Assembly (NCBI GenBank): GCA_946549035.1
Contig: CAMNQH010000018.1
Coordinates: 1 to 56,102, forward strand
Length of the DNA stretch: 56,102 bases
Reading direction: 5' to 3'
From: an uncultured Lachnospiraceae bacterium
GTDB lineage: Bacteria > Bacillota > Clostridia > Lachnospirales > Lachnospiraceae
Shown here: positions 25,428-34,166 of the stretch, one piece after another
Layout of the letters: each line of letters begins with the position of its first letter
Numbering within the stretch: the stretch's first letter is position 1
Position numbers and translations under genes: made by a program
Notes under the pieces: model-generated
Databases searched by the model: none
What the model was told of the DNA's origin: nothing
Seen by the model: only the letters and a program-made list of their open reading frames with translations

Positions 25428-25571
25428 CTATTTTAGTAGTGCTTTTGGTACTTTGGGTTCATATGTGTGTCCGCGGCACTGCATATTTGAAAAATATACG
25501 GCTAAGGCGGTAAGAAAAATGTCCAAGCCATGAATTATAGCTTTGAAAGAACATAGGCTGAGTTGCTTCAT
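25428..25571 (-). CDS. agrD: AgrD-like autoinducer peptide precursor
   Basis: A 47-residue gene with AGGAGG seven bases before ATG 25571. The N-terminal part (KQLSLCSFKAIIHGLDIFLTALA) is an amphipathic/hydrophobic leader. Then comes Cys32 with CRGHT, followed by YEPKVPKALLK. In AgrD proteins, a Cys four residues before the cut forms the five-membered thiolactone, and a Pro-containing charged tail (typically P.VP..L) is recognised by AgrB. Both are present here. The gene is divergent from agrC-agrA-agrB, whereas agrD usually lies next to agrB, so this placement is unusual. The exact AIP is not provable from sequence. Confidence 0.8.
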   Translation of the reverse strand: MKQLSLCSFKAIIHGLDIFLTALAVYFSNMQCRGHTYEPKVPKALLK

Positions 25572-25612
25572 TTTTTTACCTCCTGAATAAAAATTTCACA
25601 TGTGATAGCTTT

Positions 25613-25641
25613 TATATACTAGAAGTTTTATGTTTCGTCAA
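25613..25641 (-). promoter_or_regulatory. agrD promoter
   Basis: On the minus strand TTGACG (25636-25641), 17-bp spacer, TATATA (25613-25618), about 42 bases ahead of the agrD start. It probably also serves the secreted-peptide and ABC genes beyond. This is the divergent region where AgrA would act, but I could not identify a convincing pair of AgrA direct repeats. Confidence 0.7.
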
Positions 25642-25699
25642 TATAAACAGCGAGAAAATGACATTTATCGGCGTGAATCTTTTATTTATGTAATTAGTA

Positions 25700-25708
25700 T
25701 GATATAAT
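25700..25708 (+). promoter_or_regulatory. extended -10 element ahead of agrC
   Basis: TGATATAAT (TG at 25700-25701, TATAAT at 25703-25708) is an extended -10. The -35 region is weak, so basal expression would rely on the TG motif or on an activator. Confidence 0.5.
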
Positions 25709-25787
25709 TATTAAGAAAAAGTAAAGATAAATCACAAAGTCGGTTTATTTTTTTAAAAGAAAGATGTAGATTGAGAGGGGTATTAGA

Positions 25788-27122
25788 ATGATAAGTAATT
25801 TGATGGAATTGTTGATTAACTTTACGGAGGGAGTGCTTTTTTATTATATAATTTCTCACTGCCTAAGCATGAGATATTGTGGAATAAGAAAGTACGTATG
25901 TATTTTGGGAGACTTTATAGTGATCACAACTTGCAATCTTTTCGTAGGAAGTGTTACGGCTTCTATTTTTATTATTTTACTTTCTGAGGTAATAATGACA
26001 ATAATATTTACAAAGAATTCTTTGTCAGAAAAAGTTTTTTGGGGCTGTTCCATGAGTGTGATATCTATTATTTCAGAAAAAACAAGCATACTTCTCATAA
26101 CATATACGGTAGAAAGTCATTTGGATATGATCTATGAGGTATCATATGTCCGGTATGGGACAGCATATTTATATTTATTGTTGTCTGCTATTTTTGCATT
26201 TTTTATTGTACATATTAAGGGACACTCCTTGTTGTTTCCTATTCCCATTATGATACTATTTTTAACACTTGTTATTACGGGAATTGTTGTTACAGATACT
26301 TTGATTTTTGATATTGTAAAATTAGAAGATAGTAGTGTGAATATTGATAAACAGGCATTGTATTCTTTATATTTTATAGGGTTTTCCTTTTTATTTATTT
26401 TGCTATTTATTTTTGTTTTAATCGCAGTCATCGGAAATTTATATAAAAAGAATTTAGCCCTGCAGAAAATAAAGGAGCAAAGAAAGTTGGAAAAAGCCCA
26501 ATTTGAACTTCTGGATTCTTCGAATAAAACATTACGGGCCTGGAAACATGATAATGTGAATCACCTCCAGACAATACAGCAGTTAGTAGGAACGCAGCAA
26601 ATTACAGAATGCAAAGAGTATCTTTCACAGTTAATCACTATGATTCACACAGATACCCAGGGAATGTATACTGGAAACCCAGCGGTAGACGCTATATTGG
26701 CCGTAAAAAGGCAAGAGGCAAAGGAAGCTGGAATTGCGTTTGAATGTGAATTATATTTGCCCAAACATACAAGTATGCCTTTAAACCCTGTGGAGTTTTC
26801 ATCTGTAGTGGGAAATTTACTGAACAATGCTATGGAGGCCAGTGTGACTACTAAGGAGGCGTTTGTTCGCTTGTCCATGAAGACTGTAAAATCAGCGTTG
26901 TTCATAAATGTGGAAAACAGCAGCAGAGGAAAGTATAAATATGGCTCTAAGGGAGAATTTCTCAGTACGAAAGAGGAACAGGGGCATGGGCTAGGACTGA
27001 AGCGGGTGGAGACGCTGGTAAACGGTGCAGGAGGTTTTTGCAAAATAAATCCTCAAAACGATCGTTTTGAAGTTTCCATTATGCTGCCATTGAGAGACAG
27101 GCAGGCGCTTACAGAAATATAA
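25788..27122 (+). CDS. agrC: AgrC-like GHKL sensor histidine kinase
   Basis: A 444-residue sensor. About six membrane helices span residues 1-225. A charged coiled-coil linker (ALQKIKEQRKLEKAQFELL) follows, then the H box AWKHDNVNHLQTI (phospho-His), the N box VVGNLLNNAMEAS and the G box GHGLGLKRVETLV of the GHKL fold. Membrane sensor plus HD-x-x-NH box is the AgrC class. It begins the + strand agr operon and would sense the cyclic peptide made from agrD. GAGGGGT precedes the start. Confidence 0.9.
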   Translation: MISNLMELLINFTEGVLFYYIISHCLSMRYCGIRKYVCILGDFIVITTCNLFVGSVTASIFIILLSEVIMTIIFTKNSLSEKVFWGCSMSVISIISEKTSILLITYTVESHLDMIYEVSYVRYGTAYLYLLLSAIFAFFIVHIKGHSLLFPIPIMILFLTLVITGIVVTDTLIFDIVKLEDSSVNIDKQALYSLYFIGFSFLFILLFIFVLIAVIGNLYKKNLALQKIKEQRKLEKAQFELLDSSNKTLRAWKHDNVNHLQTIQQLVGTQQITECKEYLSQLITMIHTDTQGMYTGNPAVDAILAVKRQEAKEAGIAFECELYLPKHTSMPLNPVEFSSVVGNLLNNAMEASVTTKEAFVRLSMKTVKSALFINVENSSRGKYKYGSKGEFLSTKEEQGHGLGLKRVETLVNGAGGFCKINPQNDRFEVSIMLPLRDRQALTEI

Positions 27123-27161
27123 TTGTCAGGGTGCGTGGGAAAACAGGAGGAATTGCAAAAC

Positions 27162-27884
27162 ATGAAATTATGTATTTTGGAAGATGAAAAGCAGCACAGA
27201 GAACTGCTGCTCCGTATGTTACAAAGATGGGAAAGAGAGAATCAGCATACTCTTTTTATTGATAGTTATACCTCGGGCGAGGAATTGATGGAAAAGGAGG
27301 AGTGGAATTATCATGTGATTTTTTTAGATATTCAGTTAGAGGCTATGAATGGCATGGAGACGGCGCGGATGCTTCGAGAGAGGGGATACCAGAATGATTT
27401 GGTATTTTTGACGGCTTTCCGAGAATATGTATTTGAAGGCTATGAGGTACAAGCATTGAATTATCTGCTTAAGCCCGTGGAATATGGAAAACTGGCTCTA
27501 TGTATGGGCTATCTCAAAGAGAAGATACAGGATGAATATTTTGTTTATAGATATAGAAATGAAGTGGCGCAAATTCCTTTTCGCAAAATTTTGTATTTTT
27601 CCAGCAGTAATCATTCCACAGATATTGTTACAGCAGACAGAACCTATAAGCAGGCAGAACCTTTTAAAAGCGTCCGAAAGCGTCTGCCAAAGCAATTTAT
27701 CCAGTGCCATCGGACGATTATGGTGAATATGTATCATGTGATGAAACTGCAGGGGAAAGAGATATTCCTTACAAACCGGGAGCAGCTACCGGTGAGCGTT
27801 ACATATTTGCAAAATATAAGAAACGCATTTTTACGTCATTTAACATTGGAAGGGAATGGGCATAGTGATTCACCAAGCAGCTGA
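27162..27884 (+). CDS. agrA: AgrA-like LytTR response regulator
   Basis: About 240 residues from ATG 27162. Earlier in-frame TTG codons overlap the AGGAGG. The receiver domain has acidic EDE near the start, the phospho-acceptor Asp in VIFLDIQLEAMNG, Thr in FLTAF and Lys in LLKPVEY. The C-terminal half is a LytTR DNA-binding domain (ILYFSSSNHSTDIVTADRTYKQ and QFIQCHRTIMVNMYHV). It should activate the divergent agrD/ABC operon and its own operon. Its 3' end overlaps agrB by 29 bases. Confidence 0.9.
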   Translation: MKLCILEDEKQHRELLLRMLQRWERENQHTLFIDSYTSGEELMEKEEWNYHVIFLDIQLEAMNGMETARMLRERGYQNDLVFLTAFREYVFEGYEVQALNYLLKPVEYGKLALCMGYLKEKIQDEYFVYRYRNEVAQIPFRKILYFSSSNHSTDIVTADRTYKQAEPFKSVRKRLPKQFIQCHRTIMVNMYHVMKLQGKEIFLTNREQLPVSVTYLQNIRNAFLRHLTLEGNGHSDSPSS

Positions 27885-28428
27885 AGCAATTGGAAGTTTT
27901 CTAATTACCCATGGCCTTCCCAATGAGAAGAAAGAAATTTATGTTTATGGGGCAGAATGTTTTATAAATTTGGTTTTGTGTGATTCTCTTCTGTTTCTTT
28001 GGGCGTTTGTATGCCGCTGTGTTCCTGAATTTTTGCTTTGGTTGATCAGCTTTACGGCGCTACGAAATCATATTGGCGGCTTTCATGCAAAGACTCATTG
28101 GCAGTGTATTACTTTTAGTGTTTGTATCGGGATTATAAGTGTATCCTTACGGTGGGTTTGGACAGTTCATATATTTTTAACAGTGATAATCCTGTGTATT
28201 TGCCTGATAGCGGTTATACAAATCGCCCCTGTGCTGCATCCGAATCATTCTTTGTCTTTTGATAGGAGAGACAGGGAACGGGCGATAAGCATTGTTGTAC
28301 TTGTGATAGAGCTAATAGTGATTGCCGCGCTCTATCACTGGCAGTTATCCTGGTGCGGCGCAACGGTTTCTGGTGTTATAGGGGCCATGGTGCTTGCAGT
28401 TATTGGGTACTATGTGAACATGAAATAG
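27856..28428 (+). CDS. agrB: AgrB-like peptide-processing membrane protease
   Basis: A 190-residue membrane protein. FTALRNHIGGFHAKTHWQC carries the catalytic pair. With the ATG at 27856 these fall at His77 and Cys84, the same numbering as Staphylococcus aureus AgrB. Several membrane helices follow the catalytic loop. AgrB cuts the AgrD tail and makes the thiolactone at the membrane. This start is close to the stop of agrA and lies inside its 3' end, so translation is coupled. A GTG at 27865 is an alternative start. Confidence 0.92.
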   Translation: MGIVIHQAAEAIGSFLITHGLPNEKKEIYVYGAECFINLVLCDSLLFLWAFVCRCVPEFLLWLISFTALRNHIGGFHAKTHWQCITFSVCIGIISVSLRWVWTVHIFLTVIILCICLIAVIQIAPVLHPNHSLSFDRRDRERAISIVVLVIELIVIAALYHWQLSWCGATVSGVIGAMVLAVIGYYVNMK

Positions 28429-29770
28429 AGCTCCCTTTTTTTCGCCTTTTTTCACATACCAGAAAATAAATGCTGCACAGTAAAATCTGTACAAGCGTCG
28501 AACTGGGAGTTGCCAAGCTGACATGGAACAAGGATACTTCGGCCGCCTTGCTGAAAAAATAGGAGACGGGAATCCGGACGCCGAACGCTCCTATAATTCC
28601 TTCGATCATTACAAACCCGGTTTGACCGCAGCCATTGAAATAGCCCATGAAACAGAATAAGAAAGCTGTCAGCAGCGTATCGATGGCGTATCCTTTCAAA
28701 TATTGGGCAGCGGCGGCGACCACCTGGGGCTCTTGGGAAAAGATCCGTGCTAACAGTTCTCCGTGGAAAAAGGAGAGATATCCCAGAAGGATCCCGAAAG
28801 CAAAGGAGGTAGCCATGCCATAGAACATCCCCCGTTTGGCCCGGTAGGGCTGGCCGGCGCCAATATTTTGCGCTACATAGGCGGAGATGGACTGCATATA
28901 GGCGGAGGGAACCAACATAATAAATACGCAGAGCTTTTCGGCAACACCGACTCCGGCAGAGGGAATCACACCCAGGCTGTTGACTATGGCCATAATGGCC
29001 AGAAAGGATATGCTTACCAGAACATCCTGAAGCGCGCAGGGGAAGCCCAGGCGCAGAATCCGTCCAGATAGGGCTTTGTCCAGTTTCATATGTTTTCTGG
29101 AAAAAGGAAACGGCAGGCCGCGCCTCCGAATCAGAATCAGGGACAGAAATACGCTGAATGCCTGAGCCAGTACGGTTGCCAGAGCGGCTCCGGCAGCGCT
29201 TAAATGAAAGCCGGCTACAAATACCAAATCCAGAATAACATTACCGATGCAGGCGATAAGGACGGCAATAAAAGGTGTTTTGGAATCTCCCATGCCTCGG
29301 AAAATACTCCCCAGAATATTATAAGCCGCAATAAACAGGATGCCGCCGGAGCAAATCATTACATAAGCCACCGTATCGGCGAAGGCTTCTTTGGGGGCCT
29401 GCAGCATTCGGACAAAGGCAGGCGTGGCAAACATCATAATGGCAGTAATCAGAATAGAAATAATGGCAAATAATATGATTCCAGTTCCTACGGTGCGCCC
29501 AACACCCTGGGAATTTTTTTGCCCTATCTGCTGCCCAATCAGGACGGTGATACCCATAGCGAGTCCGGTAATCAGGAGCGTCAATGTATGAAGAACCTGG
29601 CTTCCGGTGGCTACGGCGGAAACAGCTCCCGGAGAGGCGAATTGTCCAACCACCAGCAGATCCACGGCTCCATACAGAGCTTGAAGAATAAGGGCTGCCA
29701 TAATAGGCAGGGTGAATTTCATCAATGGACCAAGAATAGAACCTTGGGTAAAATCAATTTTTTGCTTCAT
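28400..29770 (-). CDS. MATE-family multidrug efflux transporter
   Basis: A 456-residue, 12-helix transporter. FTLPIMAALILQALYGAVDLLVVGQFAS and the later repeat ILRLGFPCALQDVLVSISFLAIMAIVNSLG mark the two MATE halves. It is a cation-coupled exporter of drugs or metabolites. It converges with agrB with a 29-base overlap of the 3' ends. Its mRNA has a leader with a terminator (see 29857-29971). AAGGAGG precedes ATG 29770. Confidence 0.92.
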   Translation of the reverse strand: MKQKIDFTQGSILGPLMKFTLPIMAALILQALYGAVDLLVVGQFASPGAVSAVATGSQVLHTLTLLITGLAMGITVLIGQQIGQKNSQGVGRTVGTGIILFAIISILITAIMMFATPAFVRMLQAPKEAFADTVAYVMICSGGILFIAAYNILGSIFRGMGDSKTPFIAVLIACIGNVILDLVFVAGFHLSAAGAALATVLAQAFSVFLSLILIRRRGLPFPFSRKHMKLDKALSGRILRLGFPCALQDVLVSISFLAIMAIVNSLGVIPSAGVGVAEKLCVFIMLVPSAYMQSISAYVAQNIGAGQPYRAKRGMFYGMATSFAFGILLGYLSFFHGELLARIFSQEPQVVAAAAQYLKGYAIDTLLTAFLFCFMGYFNGCGQTGFVMIEGIIGAFGVRIPVSYFFSKAAEVSLFHVSLATPSSTLVQILLCSIYFLVCEKRRKKGSSISCSHSTQ

Positions 29771-29856
29771 CTGTTTCCTCCTTATAAAATGAGCAATGGA
29801 TTCGTTTTATTCACGTATCTCTTTCATGCGCCATGAGATATGAAAGGTTTGTAAAA

Positions 29857-29971
29857 CAAAAAAGGATAAGAAAGCAGCCGAAAAGCCGCCATCTTATCCG
29901 GCAAATCACTTTTAATTAGGGATTTCCCTCCGATGCAAAGCTATTATAACGAAAGAACAAGGGAAAGTCAA
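29857..29971 (-). promoter_or_regulatory. promoter and attenuator leader of the MATE gene
   Basis: On the minus strand: TTGACT (29966-29971), 17-bp spacer, TATAAT (29943-29948), then a leader of about 80 nt. It ends in a stem GGATAAGA/TCTTATCC with an inner G/C part, followed by six T (29858-29863). That is a complete terminator 87 bases ahead of the start codon, so full-length transcription needs antitermination. The 5' part (AGGGAAATCCC and nearby) could be a small sensor domain, but I match it to no known riboswitch. The gap 29771-30111 otherwise holds nothing recognised. Confidence 0.65.
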
Positions 29972-30111
29972 GGAAAAGGGAAATCTGTAATTTTTGCAGC
30001 CTTTTTGGGTTACTTAGATTATTTGTCGAATTTTTGTAGGATCTTCCTTGACAATAATGTACTTTAAAAGTATGGTAGTAGTAAGCATTGATTTTGAGGA
30101 GGTATTTGTCT

Positions 30112-31521
30112 ATGGCAATTTATAAGTGCAAAATTTGTGGAGCAATTTATGATGAAGAGAAGGAAGGGGTTCCTTTTTCTCAAGTGGATGTTTGTCCCAT
30201 CTGTAAACAGCCGGCTTCAAATTTTGAAATACAGGAAGAAACAGCAAGTCCTACGGCTTTTGAACCGTATAGCGGAGATTTGGCTTATGACAGCGCAACG
30301 GCAAGAACGGATGCTTCGGCACGTTATATGGCTGAAATACATGAAATGTCAGTTACGGGAAAATCCATTGGCGGGGCTATGAGCACAAGGATGGCGATGC
30401 CGGGCTGGGATGACATTTTACTGTTGGGCGCACAGTTAAATCCGCCGCCTCTGGATGAAGGAGAAGAGGTGGACACAAAGACGGTAATCGGAAAGCATGC
30501 CAAGCAGCCTATGGTGTTAGAAAGTCCGGTTTACATATCTCATATGTCTTTCGGCGCTCTGTCAAAAGAGGTGAAGATTGCTCTGGCCAAAGGATCTGCT
30601 CAGGCTAAAACAGCTATGTGCAGCGGGGAAGGGGGAATTCTTCCAGAAGAAAAAGCGGCGGCGTATAAATATATATTTGAATACATTCCCAATAAATACA
30701 GTGTAACAGATGAAAATTTAAGGAATTCCGACGCGATTGAAATCAAGATCGGCCAGGGAACAAAGCCTGGGATGGGCGGACATCTGCCCGGAGAAAAGGT
30801 AACGGCGGAAATTGCAAAAATTCGTGGGAAAAAGCAGGGGGAGGATATCCAAAGCCCCAGTAAATTTCCGGAGCTGAATTCCAAAGAAGATTTGCGGGAT
30901 ATGGTAACGATGCTGCGGGATCGTTCCAATGGCCGTCCCATCGGTATTAAGATTGCAGCGGGCAATATTGAGAAGGATTTGGAATACTGCGTATTTGCAG
31001 AACCGGATTTTATTACCATAGACGGGCGGGGCGGCGCTACAGGTTCCAGTCCTTTATTCTTAAGAGAGGCAACATCGGTTCCAACGATCTATGCATTGGC
31101 TCGTGCAAGAAAGTATTTGGACAGTGTTCATTCTGACATTGCTCTTGTGATTACTGGCGGGTTAAGAGTTTCGGCTGATTTTGCAAAAGCTCTTGCCATG
31201 GGAGCGGACGCTGTGGCTGTCGCCAGTGCAGGATTGATAGCGGCGGCTTGTCAGCAATACCGAATCTGTGGGAGCGGGAACTGCCCTGTGGGCATAGCAA
31301 CGCAGGATCCTGATTTGCGCAAAAGACTGCATATAGATACGGCGGCTCAGAGAGTAGCGAACTTTTTGCAGGTTTCTACAAAGGAGTTAAAGATGTTTGC
31401 AAGGGTGACAGGAAATCATTCTGTTCATGGATTGTGCAGGGATAATCTCATTACAACGAATCGTGATATTGCCGAATATGCGGGAATCCGACACGCAGGG
31501 CAATCCAATATGCCCTGTTAA
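30112..31521 (+). CDS. rubredoxin-glutamate synthase FMN-domain fusion
   Basis: About 469 residues from ATG 30112, preceded by GAGGAGG. The ATG at 30088-region frame start has no ribosome site. Residues 1-40 are a rubredoxin domain (YKCKICG ... VCPICKQP, four Cys iron site). The rest is the FMN-binding glutamate synthase domain: SHMSFGALSKEVKIALAKGS, IEIKIGQGTKPGMGGHLPG, GRGGATGSSPLF and the CGSGNCPVGIATQDP cluster segment. It lacks the glutamine-amidotransferase domain, as archaeal-type subunits do. It may be a ferredoxin/rubredoxin-linked oxidoreductase with a role in nitrogen or redox metabolism. The rubrerythrin gene follows after 36 bases. Confidence 0.87.
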   Translation: MAIYKCKICGAIYDEEKEGVPFSQVDVCPICKQPASNFEIQEETASPTAFEPYSGDLAYDSATARTDASARYMAEIHEMSVTGKSIGGAMSTRMAMPGWDDILLLGAQLNPPPLDEGEEVDTKTVIGKHAKQPMVLESPVYISHMSFGALSKEVKIALAKGSAQAKTAMCSGEGGILPEEKAAAYKYIFEYIPNKYSVTDENLRNSDAIEIKIGQGTKPGMGGHLPGEKVTAEIAKIRGKKQGEDIQSPSKFPELNSKEDLRDMVTMLRDRSNGRPIGIKIAAGNIEKDLEYCVFAEPDFITIDGRGGATGSSPLFLREATSVPTIYALARARKYLDSVHSDIALVITGGLRVSADFAKALAMGADAVAVASAGLIAAACQQYRICGSGNCPVGIATQDPDLRKRLHIDTAAQRVANFLQVSTKELKMFARVTGNHSVHGLCRDNLITTNRDIAEYAGIRHAGQSNMPC

Positions 31522-31557
31522 ATACAAATTAATCAGAAAGATATGGAGGAAAAGACA

Positions 31558-32106
31558 TTGGCACAGAACAAATCTAAGTATGCGGGAACACAGACAGAGA
31601 AAAATTTAGAGGCTGCATTTGCAGGGGAGTCTCAGGCAAGAAATAAATATAGCTATTTTGCTTCTGCTGCAAAAAAGCAGGGGTTTGAGCAGATTGCGGC
31701 TTTATTTTTAAAAACTGCTGAAAATGAGAAAGAACATGCAAAGATGTGGTTCAAGGAACTAAACGGGATTGGCGACACCGCGCAGAATCTTTGTGCGGCT
31801 GCAGACGGTGAAAATTATGAATGGACCGACATGTATGAGAATTTTGCAAAAACAGCAGAAAAGGAAGGCTTTCCAGAGCTTGCCAATAAATTTCGTATGG
31901 TAGGTGAAATTGAAAAGCATCATGAAGAACGGTATCGGGCTCTTTTGAAAAATGTGGAGACGGCCGCTGTATTTGAAAAGAGTGAAGTTAAGGTATGGGA
32001 GTGCCGCAACTGCGGCCATATTATGGTAGGGACAAAGGCGCCTGAGGTATGTCCGGTTTGCGCTCATCCTCAGAGTTATTTTGAAGTACACGCTGAAAAC
32101 TATTAA
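31558..32106 (+). CDS. rubrerythrin
   Basis: About 182 residues from TTG 31558, seven bases after GGAGGA. The upstream ATG 31543 overlaps that site. Residues 10-140 are the di-iron ferritin-like domain: [31 protein letters not shown], and [11 protein letters not shown] (Glu/His ligands). The C-terminal rubredoxin-like iron site has ECRNCG and CPVCAHP. It reduces hydrogen peroxide in anaerobes. With the rubredoxin-fusion gene before it and a second rubrerythrin at 34.2 kb, it marks an oxygen-defence cluster. Confidence 0.93.
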   Translation: MAQNKSKYAGTQTEKNLEAAFAGESQARNKYSYFASAAKKQGFEQIAALFLKTAENEKEHAKMWFKELNGIGDTAQNLCAAADGENYEWTDMYENFAKTAEKEGFPELANKFRMVGEIEKHHEERYRALLKNVETAAVFEKSEVKVWECRNCGHIMVGTKAPEVCPVCAHPQSYFEVHAENY

Positions 32107-32214
32107 TGAATGGTTTGGATATATGGATTAAGGGAAACGGGCCTCGAAAGACCAATGGTTTTTCGGGGCTTTCCCTACGGGAAGCGGTAAAATTTCAAAA
32201 AGGGGGATGAAAAG

Positions 32215-33597
32215 TTGGATAAGAAATCATCGGCAGTTCTGTTGACGGAAGGGCCGATTTGGAAACGGCTGATAGCGTTTGCTATTCCTATTTTCCTTGG
32301 AAATTTGTTTCAGCAGTTGTATAATACGGCAGATTCTATGATTGTAGGGAATTTTGTGGGAAGCAATGCCTTAGCGGCAGTCAGTTCCTCCGGGAATCTG
32401 ATTTTTTTGATGGTGGGATTTTTTAATGGGGTGGCTATGGGAGCGGGGGTTGTAATTGCCCGTTATTATGGAGCCAGAAAAAAGGAAGAGGTAGAGCGGG
32501 CGGTACATACCATGACAGCCTTTGGAGTGGCGGCCGGAATTTTGCTTACCGTGATTGGAATTGGATTTACACCATATATTTTGCGTATGATGGGAACCCC
32601 GGAGGATGTAATATCAGATTCTATTTTATACTTTAGAGTTTATTTTGCCGGTTCCCTGGGTTTTGTGATGTATAATGTATGCGTGGGAATTCTCCGGGCA
32701 GTGGGGGACAGCAGGCATCCATTGTATTATTTGGTTTTTTCTTCTATATTGAATGTGGTTTTAGATCTTGTTTTCATCGCAGGATTTGGTATGGGCGTGG
32801 GAGCGGCGGCGGCCGCGACTGTCATTTCCCAATTTGCAAGCGCAGCGTTGTGCTTTCGCCGTTTGCTGGTGGAAAAGGCAGAATACCGGATTGTTCCGGG
32901 AAAAGTGCGATTCCACAGGGAAATGTTAAAGCAGATTATATCCAACGGATTTCCTTCCGGGGTTCAGAATTCCATTACAGCTCTTGCCAATGTGGTGGTA
33001 CAGGCGAACATTAATGTATTCGGCAAGGACGCTATGGCAGGCTGCGGGGCTTATTCCAAAATTGAGGGATTCGGTTTTTTGCCCATTACTTGTTTTGCAT
33101 TGGCTTTGACAACGTTTATCAGTCAGAATCTAGGTGCAAAACAATATGACAGAGTCAAAAAGGGAGCAAGATTTGGAATGCTGTGCTCGATTTTAGTGGC
33201 GGAATTGGTGGGCGTTGTATGTCATGTGTTTGCACCGGACCTAATCGCTGCCTTCAATGACGATCCTTTAGTGATTGCGTTTGGAGTGAGCCGGGCACGG
33301 ACGTGCTCTCTCTTCTTTTTCCTGCTGGCTCTGTCCCATTGTCTTGCCGGAATTTTCCGGGGAGCCGGACGGGCGGTGATTCCTATGCTGGTAATGATGG
33401 CTTGCTGGTGTGGAATCCGTATTTCCTATATTACCATAGCGGTACGTTTTGTTCCTCAAATTGAGACGGTATTTTGGGCATATCCTTTGACCTGGGCGTT
33501 AAGCTCCGTGATTTTCTTAATCTATTTCTTTCGGGTTGACTGGATCCACGGGTTTGAGCGGCAGGAGGAGAAACGAAAGCCCATCAAAGTACGATAA
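32215..33597 (+). CDS. MATE-family efflux transporter
   Basis: A 460-residue transporter from TTG 32215 with GGGGGATG just upstream. Its two six-helix halves begin IWKRLIAFAIPIFLGNLFQQLYNTADSMIVGNF and LKQIISNGFPSGVQNSITAL. It is closer to the DinF/NorM-like Lachnospiraceae MATE type than to the transporter at 28.4 kb and is not its duplicate. Substrate unknown. Its end overlaps the leftward hypothetical gene by 14 bases. Confidence 0.9.
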   Translation: MDKKSSAVLLTEGPIWKRLIAFAIPIFLGNLFQQLYNTADSMIVGNFVGSNALAAVSSSGNLIFLMVGFFNGVAMGAGVVIARYYGARKKEEVERAVHTMTAFGVAAGILLTVIGIGFTPYILRMMGTPEDVISDSILYFRVYFAGSLGFVMYNVCVGILRAVGDSRHPLYYLVFSSILNVVLDLVFIAGFGMGVGAAAAATVISQFASAALCFRRLLVEKAEYRIVPGKVRFHREMLKQIISNGFPSGVQNSITALANVVVQANINVFGKDAMAGCGAYSKIEGFGFLPITCFALALTTFISQNLGAKQYDRVKKGARFGMLCSILVAELVGVVCHVFAPDLIAAFNDDPLVIAFGVSRARTCSLFFFLLALSHCLAGIFRGAGRAVIPMLVMMACWCGIRISYITIAVRFVPQIETVFWAYPLTWALSSVIFLIYFFRVDWIHGFERQEEKRKPIKVR

Positions 33598-34054
33598 CTC
33601 TCCGGGGGGAGGTTTGGGGCGGCAGGCTTTTGGTGGTAATACTGTAGAATACCAACAAGTAACGGTCGCCGGGATGGCAGGTAAAACGCTGTCCGTTAAA
33701 GGTTTGAATATCTGTCTGTGAGGAAATATTTAGTCGCAGGCTGTTGTCCTGGGCGGTTAAGGTATGGTCAAAGTAATTCAAAGTGACTTGTTCCTGCTCC
33801 CCGGATTGAGCGATCAGAAAAGCAGGGTAGGCGGCAGGCTGTTGGGAAGACAAAAGATCCGCTGCGTGAAAAGCAGTGACATGCATGCCCGGGCGGAGGG
33901 GGACGCAGTCTACCACATAAGTCTGGGGAGTTAGATGAATACAAACGGAAGCCTCATCTGTCAGCAGAGTAAGGCTGTAAGCCCCGCAGATGCTGGGAGA
34001 GGGCATGGCTGTCTGTATCACTCCGGAGCAGGACATCATATTTTCTAAGTTCAT
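33584..34054 (-). CDS. hypothetical protein, unknown function
   Basis: A 156-residue protein with AGAGG before the start. It begins MNLENMMSCSGVIQTAMPSPSICG. The sequence is beta-rich with little charge and no signal peptide or membrane helix. Segments such as TPQTYVVDCVPLRPGMHVTAFH and HPGDRYLLVFY suggest a small beta-barrel. I do not recognise a family. It lies alone on the minus strand between two rightward genes, and its 3' end overlaps the MATE gene. Confidence 0.65.
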   Translation of the reverse strand: MNLENMMSCSGVIQTAMPSPSICGAYSLTLLTDEASVCIHLTPQTYVVDCVPLRPGMHVTAFHAADLLSSQQPAAYPAFLIAQSGEQEQVTLNYFDHTLTAQDNSLRLNISSQTDIQTFNGQRFTCHPGDRYLLVFYSITTKSLPPQTSPRRVIVL

Positions 34055-34166
34055 GAGAACCTCTTTTTTCTTTAAGGTATGCCATAAAAGGCTAGTTGGT
34101 GTATAAAAGGAAAATTTTTACACACAATAGGAGAGCTGGAAAAAGTAGAAAAGAGAGGTAATGAAA

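Noticed and set aside
32135-32180. Hairpin before the second MATE gene as a terminator or riboswitch
   Set aside because: CCTCGAAAGACC pairs with GGTTTTTCGGGG, but no T tract follows and there is no sensor-like leader.
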